A model generated the notes under the pieces. It did no database searches. It was not told the DNA's origin and worked only from the letters and a program-made list of their open reading frames with translations. From Adenanthera pavonina (lineage: Eukaryota > Streptophyta > Magnoliopsida > Fabales > Fabaceae), in the NCBI GenBank assembly GCA_026686845.1, contig JAIVEN010000010.1, positions 21,054,001-21,118,000 on the forward strand: a DNA stretch of 64,000 nucleotides. The letters are read 5' to 3'. Below are positions 1-11,976 of this stretch, piece by piece. The translations under genes were made by a program, and so were the position numbers. Within the stretch, counting starts at the first letter, position 1; each line of letters opens with the position of its first letter.

Positions 1-838
1 ACCTTTGGCCGGGTACACTAGTGTGAGGTGAGCTTGGTGATATCCTGGAATTGGTCTTCACTGACTGTTGGAAGGGAGTCACCTATATGGAATGTCTTGT
101 TATGACAACAGCTCATGGTTCTAGTCATGTGTGAGGGAAAACATTCATTCCATTATATTTTGCATTCATTGTGCCATGTGCATTATTGCATGAATTATTG
201 TATATGTTGCCTATGATTGTTCCTAATTACTGAGACTTTGTCTTACATCCTTTTTCCATGAACTAACATTTTAGGTGAAGGTTTTGGCACTAGTATGGAG
301 AAGACAAGGGAAGCATAGCCACTTCAATGTTAGAAATCTTTAAGTCATCAGTGGTACGTGTATTGTCTATGTAAGTATTGTGCCAAGTAGGATAGCATAC
401 TTGTAATCTATATGCTAACAATGATATTGTGATGATGATGGATGTAGAATGTTGATGATGATGAATGACCCATAATAGAAATGATGATGATGTAGTATGG
501 TTGTGTGCAAGGATGGTTGTATGTGTGAGGTGACTAGAAGGGCTTAGGTATGGGTCATTGTTGTTGGTATATGTGGTTGAGGGTCACATTAGTCGTATGT
601 GTGAGCCCAAAGTGGAATTTGGGCTATGTGTAAGTTTTGGGCACGTAGCCCATTTTTGTGAATTTAGGGTTCAAGGGGGTCAAATCTTAGAGAAGTGGTT
701 CCTTTAAGGTGAAACCTCTTTGGACAAGTTGGTCGAGTCAATTAGGACCTATGTGAATGGTCCATGATGGTCAAATTGCCTTAGGTGGCAATTAGAGGAG
801 GTTTATTGTGAGTTTTGGTCAAAAAGTGACTAAAACAG
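1..838 (+). mobile_element. LTR family L copy 1, 5' part outside window, 3' end lost
   Basis: Starts mid-element at the window edge. It shows the family landmarks 'gtgaggtgagcttggtga', the acceptor-like motif AACATTTTAG|GTGAAG (near 268-285), the CAAGTAGGATAG block (near 386) and the 'ggttcaaggggg' block (near 668). It breaks off near 838, before the usual GC-rich end, where an oppositely oriented copy begins. No target duplication can be read. Confidence 0.8.
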
Positions 839-840
839 TA

Positions 841-2931
841 TAGAGATTTTGGACACCCGACACCGTTTTGGCAACTTTTTAACCAAAACTTGCAACTTTC
901 CACCTCCAATTGCCACCAAAGGCAATTTGACCATTATGGATCATTCACACAGGTCCTAATCAACTTAACCAACTTGTCCAAAGAGGTTTCACCTCAGAGG
1001 AACCACTTCTCCGAGATTTGACCCCCTTGAACCCTAAATTCATATAATGGGCTATATGCCCAAAACTCACATACTAGGTGTAAAACTCCCTTTGGTCGCA
1101 CACACAATCATTTTGACTCCTAAATATGCCAAAACATACATTCATTACATCATATCCTCCCATATCAGTCACCATTATCATACATATACATATCATACCA
1201 CTATCATCATTACAGTTAACATGATCCTCTTATTCATTGCAATCATACTATCTTACTTGGCACAATGTACACATAGACATTACACATACTACTGTGACTT
1301 GAACATTCCCTCATCCGATACACTACTCCCTTATCTTCTCCGGACTAGTGCGAGAACCTTCACCTGAAATGTTAGTTCATGGAAAATGTATGAGACAAAG
1401 TTTTAGTAATGGGGATAACCACATCCAACATATATATATAATAACTCATACAATAATGCACATGGTGCCATGAATACAAAATGGAATGAAATGCATGTCT
1501 CCCTTGCACACAGCTAGAACCACAAGCTATCATCATCACATGACATTTCATATAGGTGATTCCCTTCTAACAATTGGTGAAGACTAATTCCGGGACATCA
1601 CCAAGCTCACCTCACACTAGTGCACTCGGCTAAAGGTAACATTAATACTTGGACTGTGGCTCTCCTTCCCATTAACACCGTGAATTGATTGTGATTTTAA
1701 GGAAGGTGCAGTCCATTGCCGTGTTGCTCTCATAGCCATAGGTGAGAATTTAATGACAAGGATCCCTTCCTTATTTCACCCATATCATATCATATCATAT
1801 CATATATCATCATCACCACCCGATCTATCTTTCCTCACAATGTCATATGGTGATGTTCATGTCATATCATCATTATGTTTCTTAATGTCATGCTATGAAT
1901 TCATGTAATGTCACATCATCATCATATATAATCATCATCATCTACTATAATGTCTAGCTGTGTACCTACCATGATGTAGAGAAAAACTATACACACATAA
2001 CAATATTGTGGTATGAATGGAAGCATGCATATATACATATATATATACTAACATATAATACACACAATACAAACACCTAGTTACCTTAGGTTGTCAATAC
2101 CATACACACGAATTTCACAAGCTTCTCGAATGTCCAACCATAACTTGCAATCCTCCTATCAACTGAACAACCTCTACAATTTCATAATACATTCAATTAA
2201 CATATAATACAATTATCCAAATTTCACAATTCAACCATTTAGGCTTAGCCCAAGGTTCCAAGACCATTTTCATGCATCATTGAGCTCCTATAGATCATTC
2301 AAATTCTAACCAACCACACACATTTCGGATTCCCAATATCCTCAACCAAAAAATAACCTAAGTTTAGGATTAAACCATACATACTCCCCTAAAACTCATA
2401 CACAAGCATCATTAACACCAAATCACGCTTCATTGACCTCATTTTATCTATTTTAATTGGTGGATTTCGGCCAAAACCAAAAACCCAACCATATATCTGA
2501 AATATCCAACTCAAAATCAAAGAAAAATGGAGAGGGAGGATCAAGGATCACTTACCAACAATTTATCAAGCTTATAGAGTCCAGAAATCACCTCCAAAGG
2601 CCAAAAATCCGAAGCCCTAATGCAGCTCCCTCATTCTCCCTCTGTTTCCTCTTCTCTTGGCCGATTGAAATATTTCTGATTTAAACGAATCCAAAGTCTA
2701 GCTCTGTGGTGATGAGTAAGTTCGCCATGGTGTAAGGCCCTTTTGTCCGAAAAATTGTTCAAAGTTTCAGATCGTTTGCCTTGATGCCACTGTTCCTCGC
2801 TGCGACGTGAAGCTCCTCTATTTCATTTTTGGTTTTTCCTTTGTCTTGGTCCCTTCGATTTTGTACATGTCATCAATTATACTTCATTAGCTAGAAACTA
2901 AGTTTGGGATAATGTAATAAGGGTTGTTATA
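841..2931 (-). mobile_element. LTR family L copy 2, truncated, head to head with copy 1
   Basis: Starts abruptly at 'gattttggacaccc', about 600 bp into the usual sequence, and runs to the family end AGGGTTGTTATA at 2931 (canonical end TGTTACA, with C to T). The splice-donor complement CACTTACCAACA is near 2552 and the acceptor complement CACCTGAAATGTTAG near 1360. There is no partner terminus and hence no target duplication. Confidence 0.8.
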
Positions 2932-5900
2932 TAGAAGTGGGATTATCCTCATACAATTGAAATTTAATTAATTGATCATTTATTAATATTCTATTTCTGA
3001 AAGCAAGCCATGAAATAAAAGCATGCTTAGGTAAATGATATTTATCTATACTTATTTTTTTATTTTCAAGTTATACAAACATATATAAATATCATTTGTT
3101 AAAAATATGTTATATATTTATAAAAAATTATTGTGTTATATTAACTTTTCGAGAGTATATAAAGATAATCAATTGTTATTGGATAAAACAAGGCGAAGAA
3201 AGGTCATGGAATTTGCAATCCAATTTTCTTCAAGGCCGGTTCATGAGGAGGCGGACCATGGTCACTCAAAAGGATCTTCTAAAGAAAAATCTTCGCCTCG
3301 TAATTCATTAGAAAAATCCTTTCTTGGATTTTGGGCCAGGATTGGCTTGTCCCCGTCTCCTTGAGTTAACACCTCCAAATATTGTTCATTACAACTTACA
3401 ACGAACAAAATGCATCAAGTGTTTGTGGAAAGCAACACTTTTATTTTAAAAATGGTCAACATGTTTCCTTTTCTTTGTTTTTCTTTGCTTCTCTCTATTC
3501 TCACTGTTGTGAGGATCGGACCAAATCAGTCAAGAATCAATCAAAATTAGTGAAAACATTGTCTTTTCTTGTATTTCCTATGACGAAAAAAAAAGTGTTT
3601 TGGCGTTAAAAGTTGTTGAGTTATCCAGCATTAGTAGTTGACAAGTTTTATTAGTTGTATACGTTGTAACTTGTCATATGTGTACGTCTGTGTATATAGA
3701 AAGCTTGTACATTTTCCAAAAAAACAAAAAATTGAAACTTACGTAGAAGTAGTTATTTATTCCTCATGCATGGGATCAAAGATATCCGTACGTACTCATT
3801 GAATCACTTAATACTTGATTATAGTGCGCTTACTAAAATGTTAGAAATAATGCATCAGACACAGAAGAATATAATGTGCAAATAAAGAAAAGATCAAAGT
3901 TTTTAAAAATATTATATTTATTATGTGGATCATAAATAATATATTAAGAAACAACATATATTTTCCTTCCCATATTTTTTTTAAAACTTCCCATATTTTT
4001 TTTAAAAGAGTGTAAATTTGTACATGTCTGCATGAATGCACGTTTGTAGTTTTAAATAAGGCAATAAGCATTTGGTACCGTAATTGAAATTTTGTAGGAT
4101 TCATACGATGACAGTTTTGGAGTGTGTAATATTATACGTCTGGTAGTGGCCTGATTACTTTAGTGTTAAGATTCGTTAAACAAGACAAAGTGATGATATT
4201 GTGAACTGAAGTATATGGAGGACAAAGGACAAAGTATAACTATTTTAATCTTTTTCTTTACTTTAAATTTCATTGTAATCCTTGCATATTATTCTCTTTA
4301 ATTTATTGTTTTACCTTTATATTTTACTTTCATCTCTTACTTTTATTTCGATTCATACCGAAACAAATAAAAATAATTTTTATATCTTTACATAACAATA
4401 AATTTTATATTCTTTTAAGACATCATTCAAATTAATCATCTATCCATATATTATAATACTAACTACGTTTTGGATTCCGATCATGTTAATCTGCAATTCC
4501 CTCTTTAGTGACAGAAGACATTTTATATTGAAAATATGTCAAGTGCGTGTGTGTGTATATTTGGTGATAAAATATAGGTAAATTAATAAGTTGGTCCTTA
4601 TACTTTACATTAATTTTTAATTTAGTCCCTATAGTTTGAAAATATCCAATCCCACTCTCTATAAATTCATTCTGTTTAGGCGTTAGCCTTTCAATTTTAG
4701 TTCCAAAAGTTTGTGGCTGAATCCTTCAATTGTCCAGCTGGGCTCAAATGGCGTTAATTAACAAAAAGTGCGGCAGAAATTTGATGATAGGAGGCCACAT
4801 CATTAAATGAACAAATTGAGTAAGCTTCCGAAGCATGAAGCTTGGCATCGCATATAAATTCTTAAGTTGAAGACAGATTTTGTCTGTCATGCTTCCCCAC
4901 AGCTTAATTTGTCTTTGAAGAAGGTTTCTCTAAAAATGGCCAGAAGGATCCTCTCTCTCTCCACCTGCTTCTTAAGATATTGGAAATAAGATATAAGATA
5001 TTAAAAAAAAAAAAAATCTTGCATCTCTGAGACGATATTCTGAGAAGGAAAGAGAAGGAAGGGAGCAGCTTCATGCACAATGCCATTGAAAATGGAGTTC
5101 ATGACTCTCTCTCTGTCTCTTTCTCTCTCTCTCTCTACACTCAGATGTACATGTGTGTATCAAAAAGAGGTATATATAATGCAGAATCCCCAGAATCAAA
5201 GTGCATCTTTCATTGAAATGAAAATGTACTTTCTCTATCGATGACAAAGCAGCTTCCTGTCTGAGATGGGCATGACCATAGACGTGCCTTGTTGGAAACG
5301 GAGACGGATGGAATGTTCTTTGGGTTTGAGTCACATGCTACGTGCTGTCCAGCACGGTTTTCCATTTACACATAAGCACTTTCTCAACACTGTTTGTACA
5401 GCTTGATGGGTTTGGGGACCAAATTTCAAATACTCAAACTTTGGGATAATAGTTTGGTCCCTCAAACATAATGTTTAGGGGTTCAATTTTTGACAAATAT
5501 AGAAAATGCTTTATTGGAAGGGACCAAATCTACTTTGATGATTTCTATACCATAAAAGGGATTAGTTTAACTATCTGTTAGGCTTTGGTGCAAAAGAAAA
5601 AAAAAAGGTTAAGGACAAATGCTATTACGGAATGAATTTGTGAGTGTTGATTTGTAAAAAATTAAACCACAGAGATTCATTTGAAAATTGTTGTAAAATA
5701 TAGAGACTAAAAGATTAGTTTTTCCTAAAATACAACAATTTTTTGGTAACAATCCTAATAACATATAACATTAACCGTGAGAATGAAACTTAAAAAGTGA
5801 GAAGGATAAATAAAATGTAGCTTTTTTTTTTTCTTACCATCAATGAAAGTGCAGCTTGAAGATGCCACATTTTTAATATAATATTAATATTTGGAACGAC

Positions 5901-6120
5901 CAATTACATCAGACACGTAAGATTCTTCATACCGTACGTTCCTTGGAGACAAAGGATGCTATTAAACTCAACAATACAGAGAGATAGACGGAAAATTGAT
6001 AGCAACAAGTGCTGAATTTATTGTGAGACCACAATACATATTTGGATAAGAGTCCTTCCAAAAGGGATCATCGATCGTCAACATTTTTCCGATGTTGTTG
6101 GTAAATTCCTAATTTTTTTT

Positions 6121-6260
6121 GGGCTATAATGGACAAGATAAAAAATAGTAAAATAAATAGCTCGCTTCCAGAATGAAATGTGAGGAAAATGGGCTATAAT
6201 GGACAAGATAAAAAATAGTAAAATAAATAGCTCGCTTCCAGAATGAAATGTGAGGAAAAA
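6121..6260. repeat. Exact 70-bp tandem duplication
   Basis: The unit beginning GGGCTATAATGGACAAG and ending TGAGGAAAA occurs twice in a row (6121-6190 and 6191-6259/60) with no difference except at the last base. Near identity in otherwise degraded AT-rich DNA implies a recent duplication or an assembly artefact. Confidence 0.95.
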
Positions 6261-7552
6261 TAACTTTGCTAATTACTTTTGAATATGAGTTGAAAGACGA
6301 AGACTACAAACCCTACCAAAAGCGAGACTCTCCTTTATTAATTATTATATTTTCCCGAGGGAAGCTATATTTTGTATATTATTTTTTCATTCATTTCTAG
6401 CCAAGGAAATATGGATGGCTTAAACTATAAAGACAATTCCCGTCGAATTATTAATTTATCTACTCATCCAATAATGTTGTACTTTAAAGTGACCTTTTAT
6501 CATATATGAACGAATATCTTTTTAGGTAAATGATAAATTTTACGGAAAATGGTAATAACGATATATTATACCAAGACTATTAAATTAAGTTAAAAGCATA
6601 TTTTTGGTTGCTTAATTTTTAGGTAGGCTTCATTTTTCTTCTTTAATTTATTTTAAAATTTCATTATAATCCTTGGGTCTGATTGGTTCAACGGAGGAAG
6701 AAAGATGTGGGATTTTTAATGGATAGGAGGGAAAGATTCCAATGTTATCTTGTTTTGGTTTGGTTAGGGGAGAGGGGAGGGAAGGTATTAATATTTCTCT
6801 TGTTTGGTTTGAAAGGGGATTGTAGAGAAAATAACTATAATAAATTGACTATTATATATACCACTATCAAATTTAAGCTTTTTCCCCCTCTTTCGTAATA
6901 AAATAATTATATTACAATTCATCCTTTTCTTATTTTAGACATATCAAGAGTTTTTGCCTTATCCATTACACAAATCTCATTATTATATATTTTTAAAATA
7001 TTATTTAATTAATTTTTTTGTATAAGCTCATTATAAATGTTAACATCAATTCAAATATTTTATCGTAATATTATAAATAATAAATTAACATTAAAAATAA
7101 AAAAAATTATTATAATATAAAAATATTAAAAATAAGGTTGGAGACTGGACACTTCACAGCAATCACGGTAATAATTTGATAACTGAGGATGCATGATTTT
7201 TGGGATATCATAAGAGTAGTATTGAAATTAAAATAAAACAAATGAGGATAACGTAAGCATGCTGTAATAAGTTCATAGAGTTAAAACCCACTTTGATAAT
7301 TTCTACACTTAGAAGGGATTAATCTTCGATTTTCAATCGGGGGATATATAATTCAGTTATTATGAAAATTGAGTCACCTAAAACAAATGAGGATAATTTG
7401 GCCATTATGAAAATTGGTCCTCCCCTCCTCTCCAAATCCCCCACTTTCGAAAGAGAGGGATAGGTGATTTTCCCTCACCTCATCTCCATATTTTTGACTC
7501 TTCCAAATTCTTTTTACCAAACAATATGATAACTTTTTAAATTCTAATAATA

Positions 7553-8172
7553 AATTTCCTAATTACTAACATTGTTAAAAAAGTTAAGTAACTAAAATAG
7601 GTGACTTGATTTATTCAAAAGACATCTCATTAATATTATTATATATTTATTAATCTCATAATTATAGTCATTGGCCAAAAAGTATTCTAATTATAATTGC
7701 AATAATTTTAAAGTCTTACAATAAATAATTATAACCTTAAAAATAAAATCTAAATTGCATCCTCAAGCATTTTTATATCTTTTACATCAGTAAATAGAAA
7801 AAATTACTAGATCGAAAGACACAATTTAACTTATTTTTATTCATTTTTAAGTTATAATTATCTATTTTAAAACATTAAAATAATTATTTATTTTAAAATT
7901 TGTTTTTATTTTAAGACATTTTTGGCCAAGTTTTAATTTAAGACTTTAAAATTATCTTGACGAAACAATTACAATTTTATTTTTGAGGTTATAATTATTT
8001 ATCATACAACTTTAAAATTATTTCAATTGTAATTATAGGATTTTTGGCCAATGATTAATTGATTATAATTATAAGATTAAAAAATATATAATAATATTAA
8101 TGAGTTGTCTTTTAAATATGCTAAGTCATCATTTTTTTTTAACTTATTTAACAATGTTAATAATTAGGAAAT
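7553..8172. mobile_element. Fold-back (inverted-repeat) element
   Basis: The left arm (about 7553-7745) and right arm (about 7985-8172) are imperfect reverse complements. Paired landmarks include ATTTCCTAATTA with TAATTAGGAAAT, AACATTGTTAA with TTAACAATGTT, ACTCATTAATATTATT and its complement, and CATTGGCCAAAAA with TTTTTGGCCAATG. Similarity stops at about 7552 and 8173. Length is about 620 bp with a loop of about 240 bp. It looks like a non-coding fold-back transposon or MITE; superfamily not determined. Confidence 0.7.
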
Positions 8173-8339
8173 GTTTTACTACATTTTACAAATTAAATGA
8201 TTATAATGAAAGTTAATAAAATTAATGGACTAAAGTGAAGCTTTTCTCAAAGTTAAGGGACTAAGAGTAGACTTTTGCATTAATTAGTTTAATTTGGATT
8301 AATCGCTAAGAAAATTAAGGTATGTAAACTTATGTTTTG

Positions 8340-8599
8340 ACTCATTAAGCTAATTTATGTTGATTTAGAAAAAAAACATATGATAGAGTATTGAAAAATG
8401 CATTGTAGAAAGCCCTAGAGAAATAAAGGTATTCACGTGGCTTATATTCAAGTCATAAATAATATGTATTAGGGGAAAACAAATGTAAAAATTCCTAAAG
8501 ATGAGATAAAAGACTTTTCTATAAGGATATGTCTACATCAGGGATCACCCTTGAGTGTTCACTTGCTTGATCTGGTTTTGAATATTTTAACTGGGTATA
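8340..8599 (+). pseudogene. RTE-type LINE reverse transcriptase remnant, part 1
   Basis: The decayed reading frame contains recognisable RTE-clade reverse transcriptase motifs. VDLEK...YDRV (with a one-base shift) is near 8358-8385. AYIQVINNMY is near 8431. LHQGSPLS, matching family LHQGSALSP, is near 8536, followed by LLDLVLNILTG. Stops and a frameshift show that it is dead. It is interrupted after TSD GTATA by solo-LTR copy 3 and continues at 11199. The 5' part of the LINE is not recognisable. Confidence 0.8.
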
Positions 8600-11198
8600 T
8601 GTAACAACCTACTTCCAATCACTCCAAATCCAACTCTCAAAATATCAGAAACAACATAGAACTTCAAATAGGACTAGAACAGGGTAGAGCCGCAGTGAGC
8701 TATAGTGCAGTTGCGGCTTGGGAAAAACAAAAAAGGATGGCGTCTTGACAGCTACAGTGCTATCACAACCTCAATCAAACAGAATCGGTTGGCATCGCGG
8801 CGCCCCTTTACTCATGCCATATCAGCAAATTTCAACTTCCCGGAGTGAACTTCCATCGCACATAACTTTATGCTCTGACCTCTGATTAACCTAATTCCAA
8901 CTTCTACAAGTCAATCTTGTCCCAATCTATACAAAGACACTAGTTTTACTCAAATCCATCTCTGTGTGAAGATTTTGGACACTTGACACTATTTTAGCCA
9001 CTTTTTGATGAAAACTTGCCACAAACCTCTTCTAATTGCCACCAAAGGCAATTTGATTATTATGGACCATTCATACAAGTCCTAATCGGCTCAACCAACT
9101 TGTCTAAAGAGGTTTCACCTTAGAGGAATCATTCCTTTAGGAATTGACCCCCTTGAACTCCAAATTTTCATAATGAGCTATAATCTCAAATCGCACCATT
9201 AAGCCTAAAAACCCCCTTTTCAGCTCACATACAACCATCCAGACACAAGACACCTATTCCATCAATCACGACCCATGCCGCGGTCCAAACCATCATCACA
9301 CATACACACCCATTCTTGTACACAACCATACTACACCATCATTATTACCATCACATGTCATTCATCCTCATTAACATTTTACATCCATTATCATCACAAC
9401 ATCATTGTTATCATATAGATTACAAACATGCTATCATACTTAGCACAGCATATAACATAGACAACACACACACCACCGAACACTTGAAGATTCGCAAAGC
9501 CAGTGTGAATACAGTTCCCTTGTCTTCTTCAGATTAGTGCTAGAGCCTTCACCTACAATGTTAGTCATGGGAGGAGGTGTGAAACAAAGTCTCAGTAATC
9601 TGGTACAACCACATGCAGTATATATACTAATCCACACAATTGTGCACATGGTGCAATGAAATGCAAATGAAATGGTATGCATGTTGTCCCTCATACACGA
9701 CTAGAACCAGAAGCTATCATAATCACAAGACATTTCAAATAGATGATTTCCTTTCAAGATTCAGTGAAGATTGGTTCTGGGATATCACAAAGCTCACTTA
9801 CACTAATGCAACCTGGCCAAAGGTTACACTACTTCTTCGACCATGGCTCTCTTTCCCTTAGACCACCACAAATTGGTGATGATTTAAGGAAGGTGCATTC
9901 CCAAATTCACTGCCACCTGACTTTTTTGACCATAAGAGATGATTTAGTGACAGGAATATTTCATCATATCATCTTATCTATTGTCACCTGGCTCTCCCAA
10001 GGAAAGGATTTAGTGGCAGGGATTTTCATCATATCATCATCATATCCCATCTTATCATCACCTCAACATTTATCTCTCATTATGCAATCATATGGTGATG
10101 ATGTCAATGTCATGCAAACATACCTCTAAACACATATGTATATATATATATATCATCACAATCATCATATGGACATGCTAGCATGCAATAGTATGGGGAT
10201 GCTACAACATCATAAATACACATCATACATAAACACCCTATCTCAACTAGCCATCTGCATACCATGATATATAGAAAACCATACACATGTACAACTAATA
10301 TTGTGGTATGAAAAGTAACATGCACATATATATAAATCAACATATATTCATATAAATCACAAACATCCGATTACCTTAGGTTATCAATACCACACACGCA
10401 GATTCCACAAGCTCCTTGGATTGCCTACCACAATTTGTACTCATTCGGTTAACCAAACGACTTCTACAGTGTCATAATATCTTCAGTTATCATATAGCAC
10501 AATTATCCAAAATTCATAATTCAACTAATTATGCATAACTCAAGGTTAACCACACTTTCATGCATCAATAAGCTCTAATTAACCTTCCACATCCTAATCA
10601 ACCATATACATTTCAGATTCCAAGCTACCGTACATAATACAAAGCTAGGGTTTAAGTAGAATCACACATACTCCCTCTAGAACTCATATCCAAGTATCAT
10701 CAACACCAAATCACACTTCATTAATCCTATGTCATCCATTTTATTCAGTAGATTTCAGCCAAAACCAAAAACCCAACTATATATTCAAAAATCCAACTCA
10801 AAAATCAAAGAAAAATGGAGAGGGAGGAGCAAAGATCACTTACCAACCAAGATCGAAGCTCTCAGAGTCCGAAAATCACCCCCAAAGTCTAGATTTCTCG
10901 AGCCCTAATGCAGATTCTTTGGTTCTCCCTTTGTTTCTCTCTGTTTCATCTACCAAAATGTTTCTAGTTTATAGGAATCTGAAGTCTGGCACTACGACGT
11001 GAAGCCCTTTTTATTCGAAAAGTTTCCAAAGTTAAAGTTTGTTCACCACTGTGCCCTGATGTTTTGTTACAGCATGGAGCTTCTTTGCCTCTACCTTAAT
11101 CTTTTCTCTACCCTGGTTCCTTCGGTCTTGCACACATCGTCAATTGTACCTTGTTAGTTAGAGACTAGGTTAAGGATAATGCAGTGAGGGCTGTTATA
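8600..11198 (-). mobile_element. Solo LTR, family L copy 3 (TSD GTATA), inside a LINE
   Basis: Starts TGTAACAACCTAC and ends GGGCTGTTATA. The 5-bp duplication GTATA lies on both sides (8595-8599 and 11199-11203). Length is 2599 bp. Deleting the LTR and one TSD reconnects the LINE reading frame, which confirms the boundaries. It carries the donor-complement CACTTACCAACC (near 10840), the acceptor-complement TTCACCTACAATG (near 9549) and the CATnATAT...GTGGTATG dyad (near 10260-10310). No internal domain. Confidence 0.92.
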
Positions 11199-11976
11199 GT
11201 ATATACAAAAGGAAATTCCTAAGTGTATGCTCTTCACGGATTATATAGTCTTAATTAAGGACTCAAGAGAAGAGGTCAACTCTAAACTTAAGCTATGAAG
11301 ATACATTTTGGAATCAAAAGGCTTTCACTTGAGTAGGAGTAAGATGAAATATATGCATTATAAATTTAATAAGAGATAAGTTAGAAATGATTCAGAGGTA
11401 AAAAATTGGTGAGCAAACCATACCATAGAGGTCAAAGTTCAGATATTTGAGATTGATTTTACATAATGACGGTGAAATTGATGGAGGTGTTATGCATAGG
11501 ATATAATCTGGGTGGTTAAAGTGGAGAATTAAAGCTTTAGGAGTTATTTATGACCACAAGGTATCTACCAAGCTTAAAGGGAAATTTTATCGATCTGTTA
11601 TGAGACTTACAATGATATATGACAGTGAATATTGGGCTTTGAAAAGATAACAAGAATATAAGATGGTAGTAATAGAGATAAGAAAGTTAAAATGAATATG
11701 CAGTCATACAAGAATAGATAAGATATGAAATGATTGTATATATGAAAAAGTTAGAGTAAAACCTATAGAGGAAAAAATGGTGGAGAACTATTTTAATGTG
11801 GTTTGAACATGTAAAGAGAAAAGTACCAATGGAGTTAGTGACAAGAGTTGATCAGATGACTTTTAGTATAAAAAGGCATAGAAGGAGATAAAGAAGCACA
11901 CTGAGGAGACTATAAGGCAGGATTACTTGATAAATGATTTATCTGACAAGATGCATAGTTTTTTTTAAAGCTAAAT
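11199..11976 (+). pseudogene. RTE-type LINE reverse transcriptase remnant, part 2
   Basis: Continues the LINE on the + strand. Readable family blocks: KCMLFTDYIVLI (the catalytic FADD box degraded to FTDY), LESKGFHLSRSK, HNDGEIDGGVMHRI, SGWLKWR, STKLKGKFYRS and PIEEKM. Several in-frame stops are present. These blocks match the C-terminal half of the reverse transcriptase of plant RTE elements, a very conserved segment order. It is cut at 11976 by solo-LTR copy 4 with TSD TAAAT. Confidence 0.88.

Larger units (their letters stand above)
2932..8339. other. AT-rich intergenic region
   Basis: No complete gene was recognised. It contains a CT-rich tract (about 5103-5136), a 70-bp tandem duplication (6121-6260) and a fold-back element (7553-8172). 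A short GC-richer stretch at 3206-3364 could encode 52 residues, beginning MEFAIQFSSRPVHEE and ending before TGA. It resembles a stray exon, but I do not recognise it and no splice context is convincing. Remaining sequence is A/T homopolymer-rich. Confidence 0.6.

Noticed and set aside
841..11198. Copies 2 and 3 (same orientation) as a full-length element with internal region 2932-8599
   Set aside because: Copy 3 has its own matching duplication, copy 2 is truncated, and the intervening DNA holds no gag/pol or primer-binding site.
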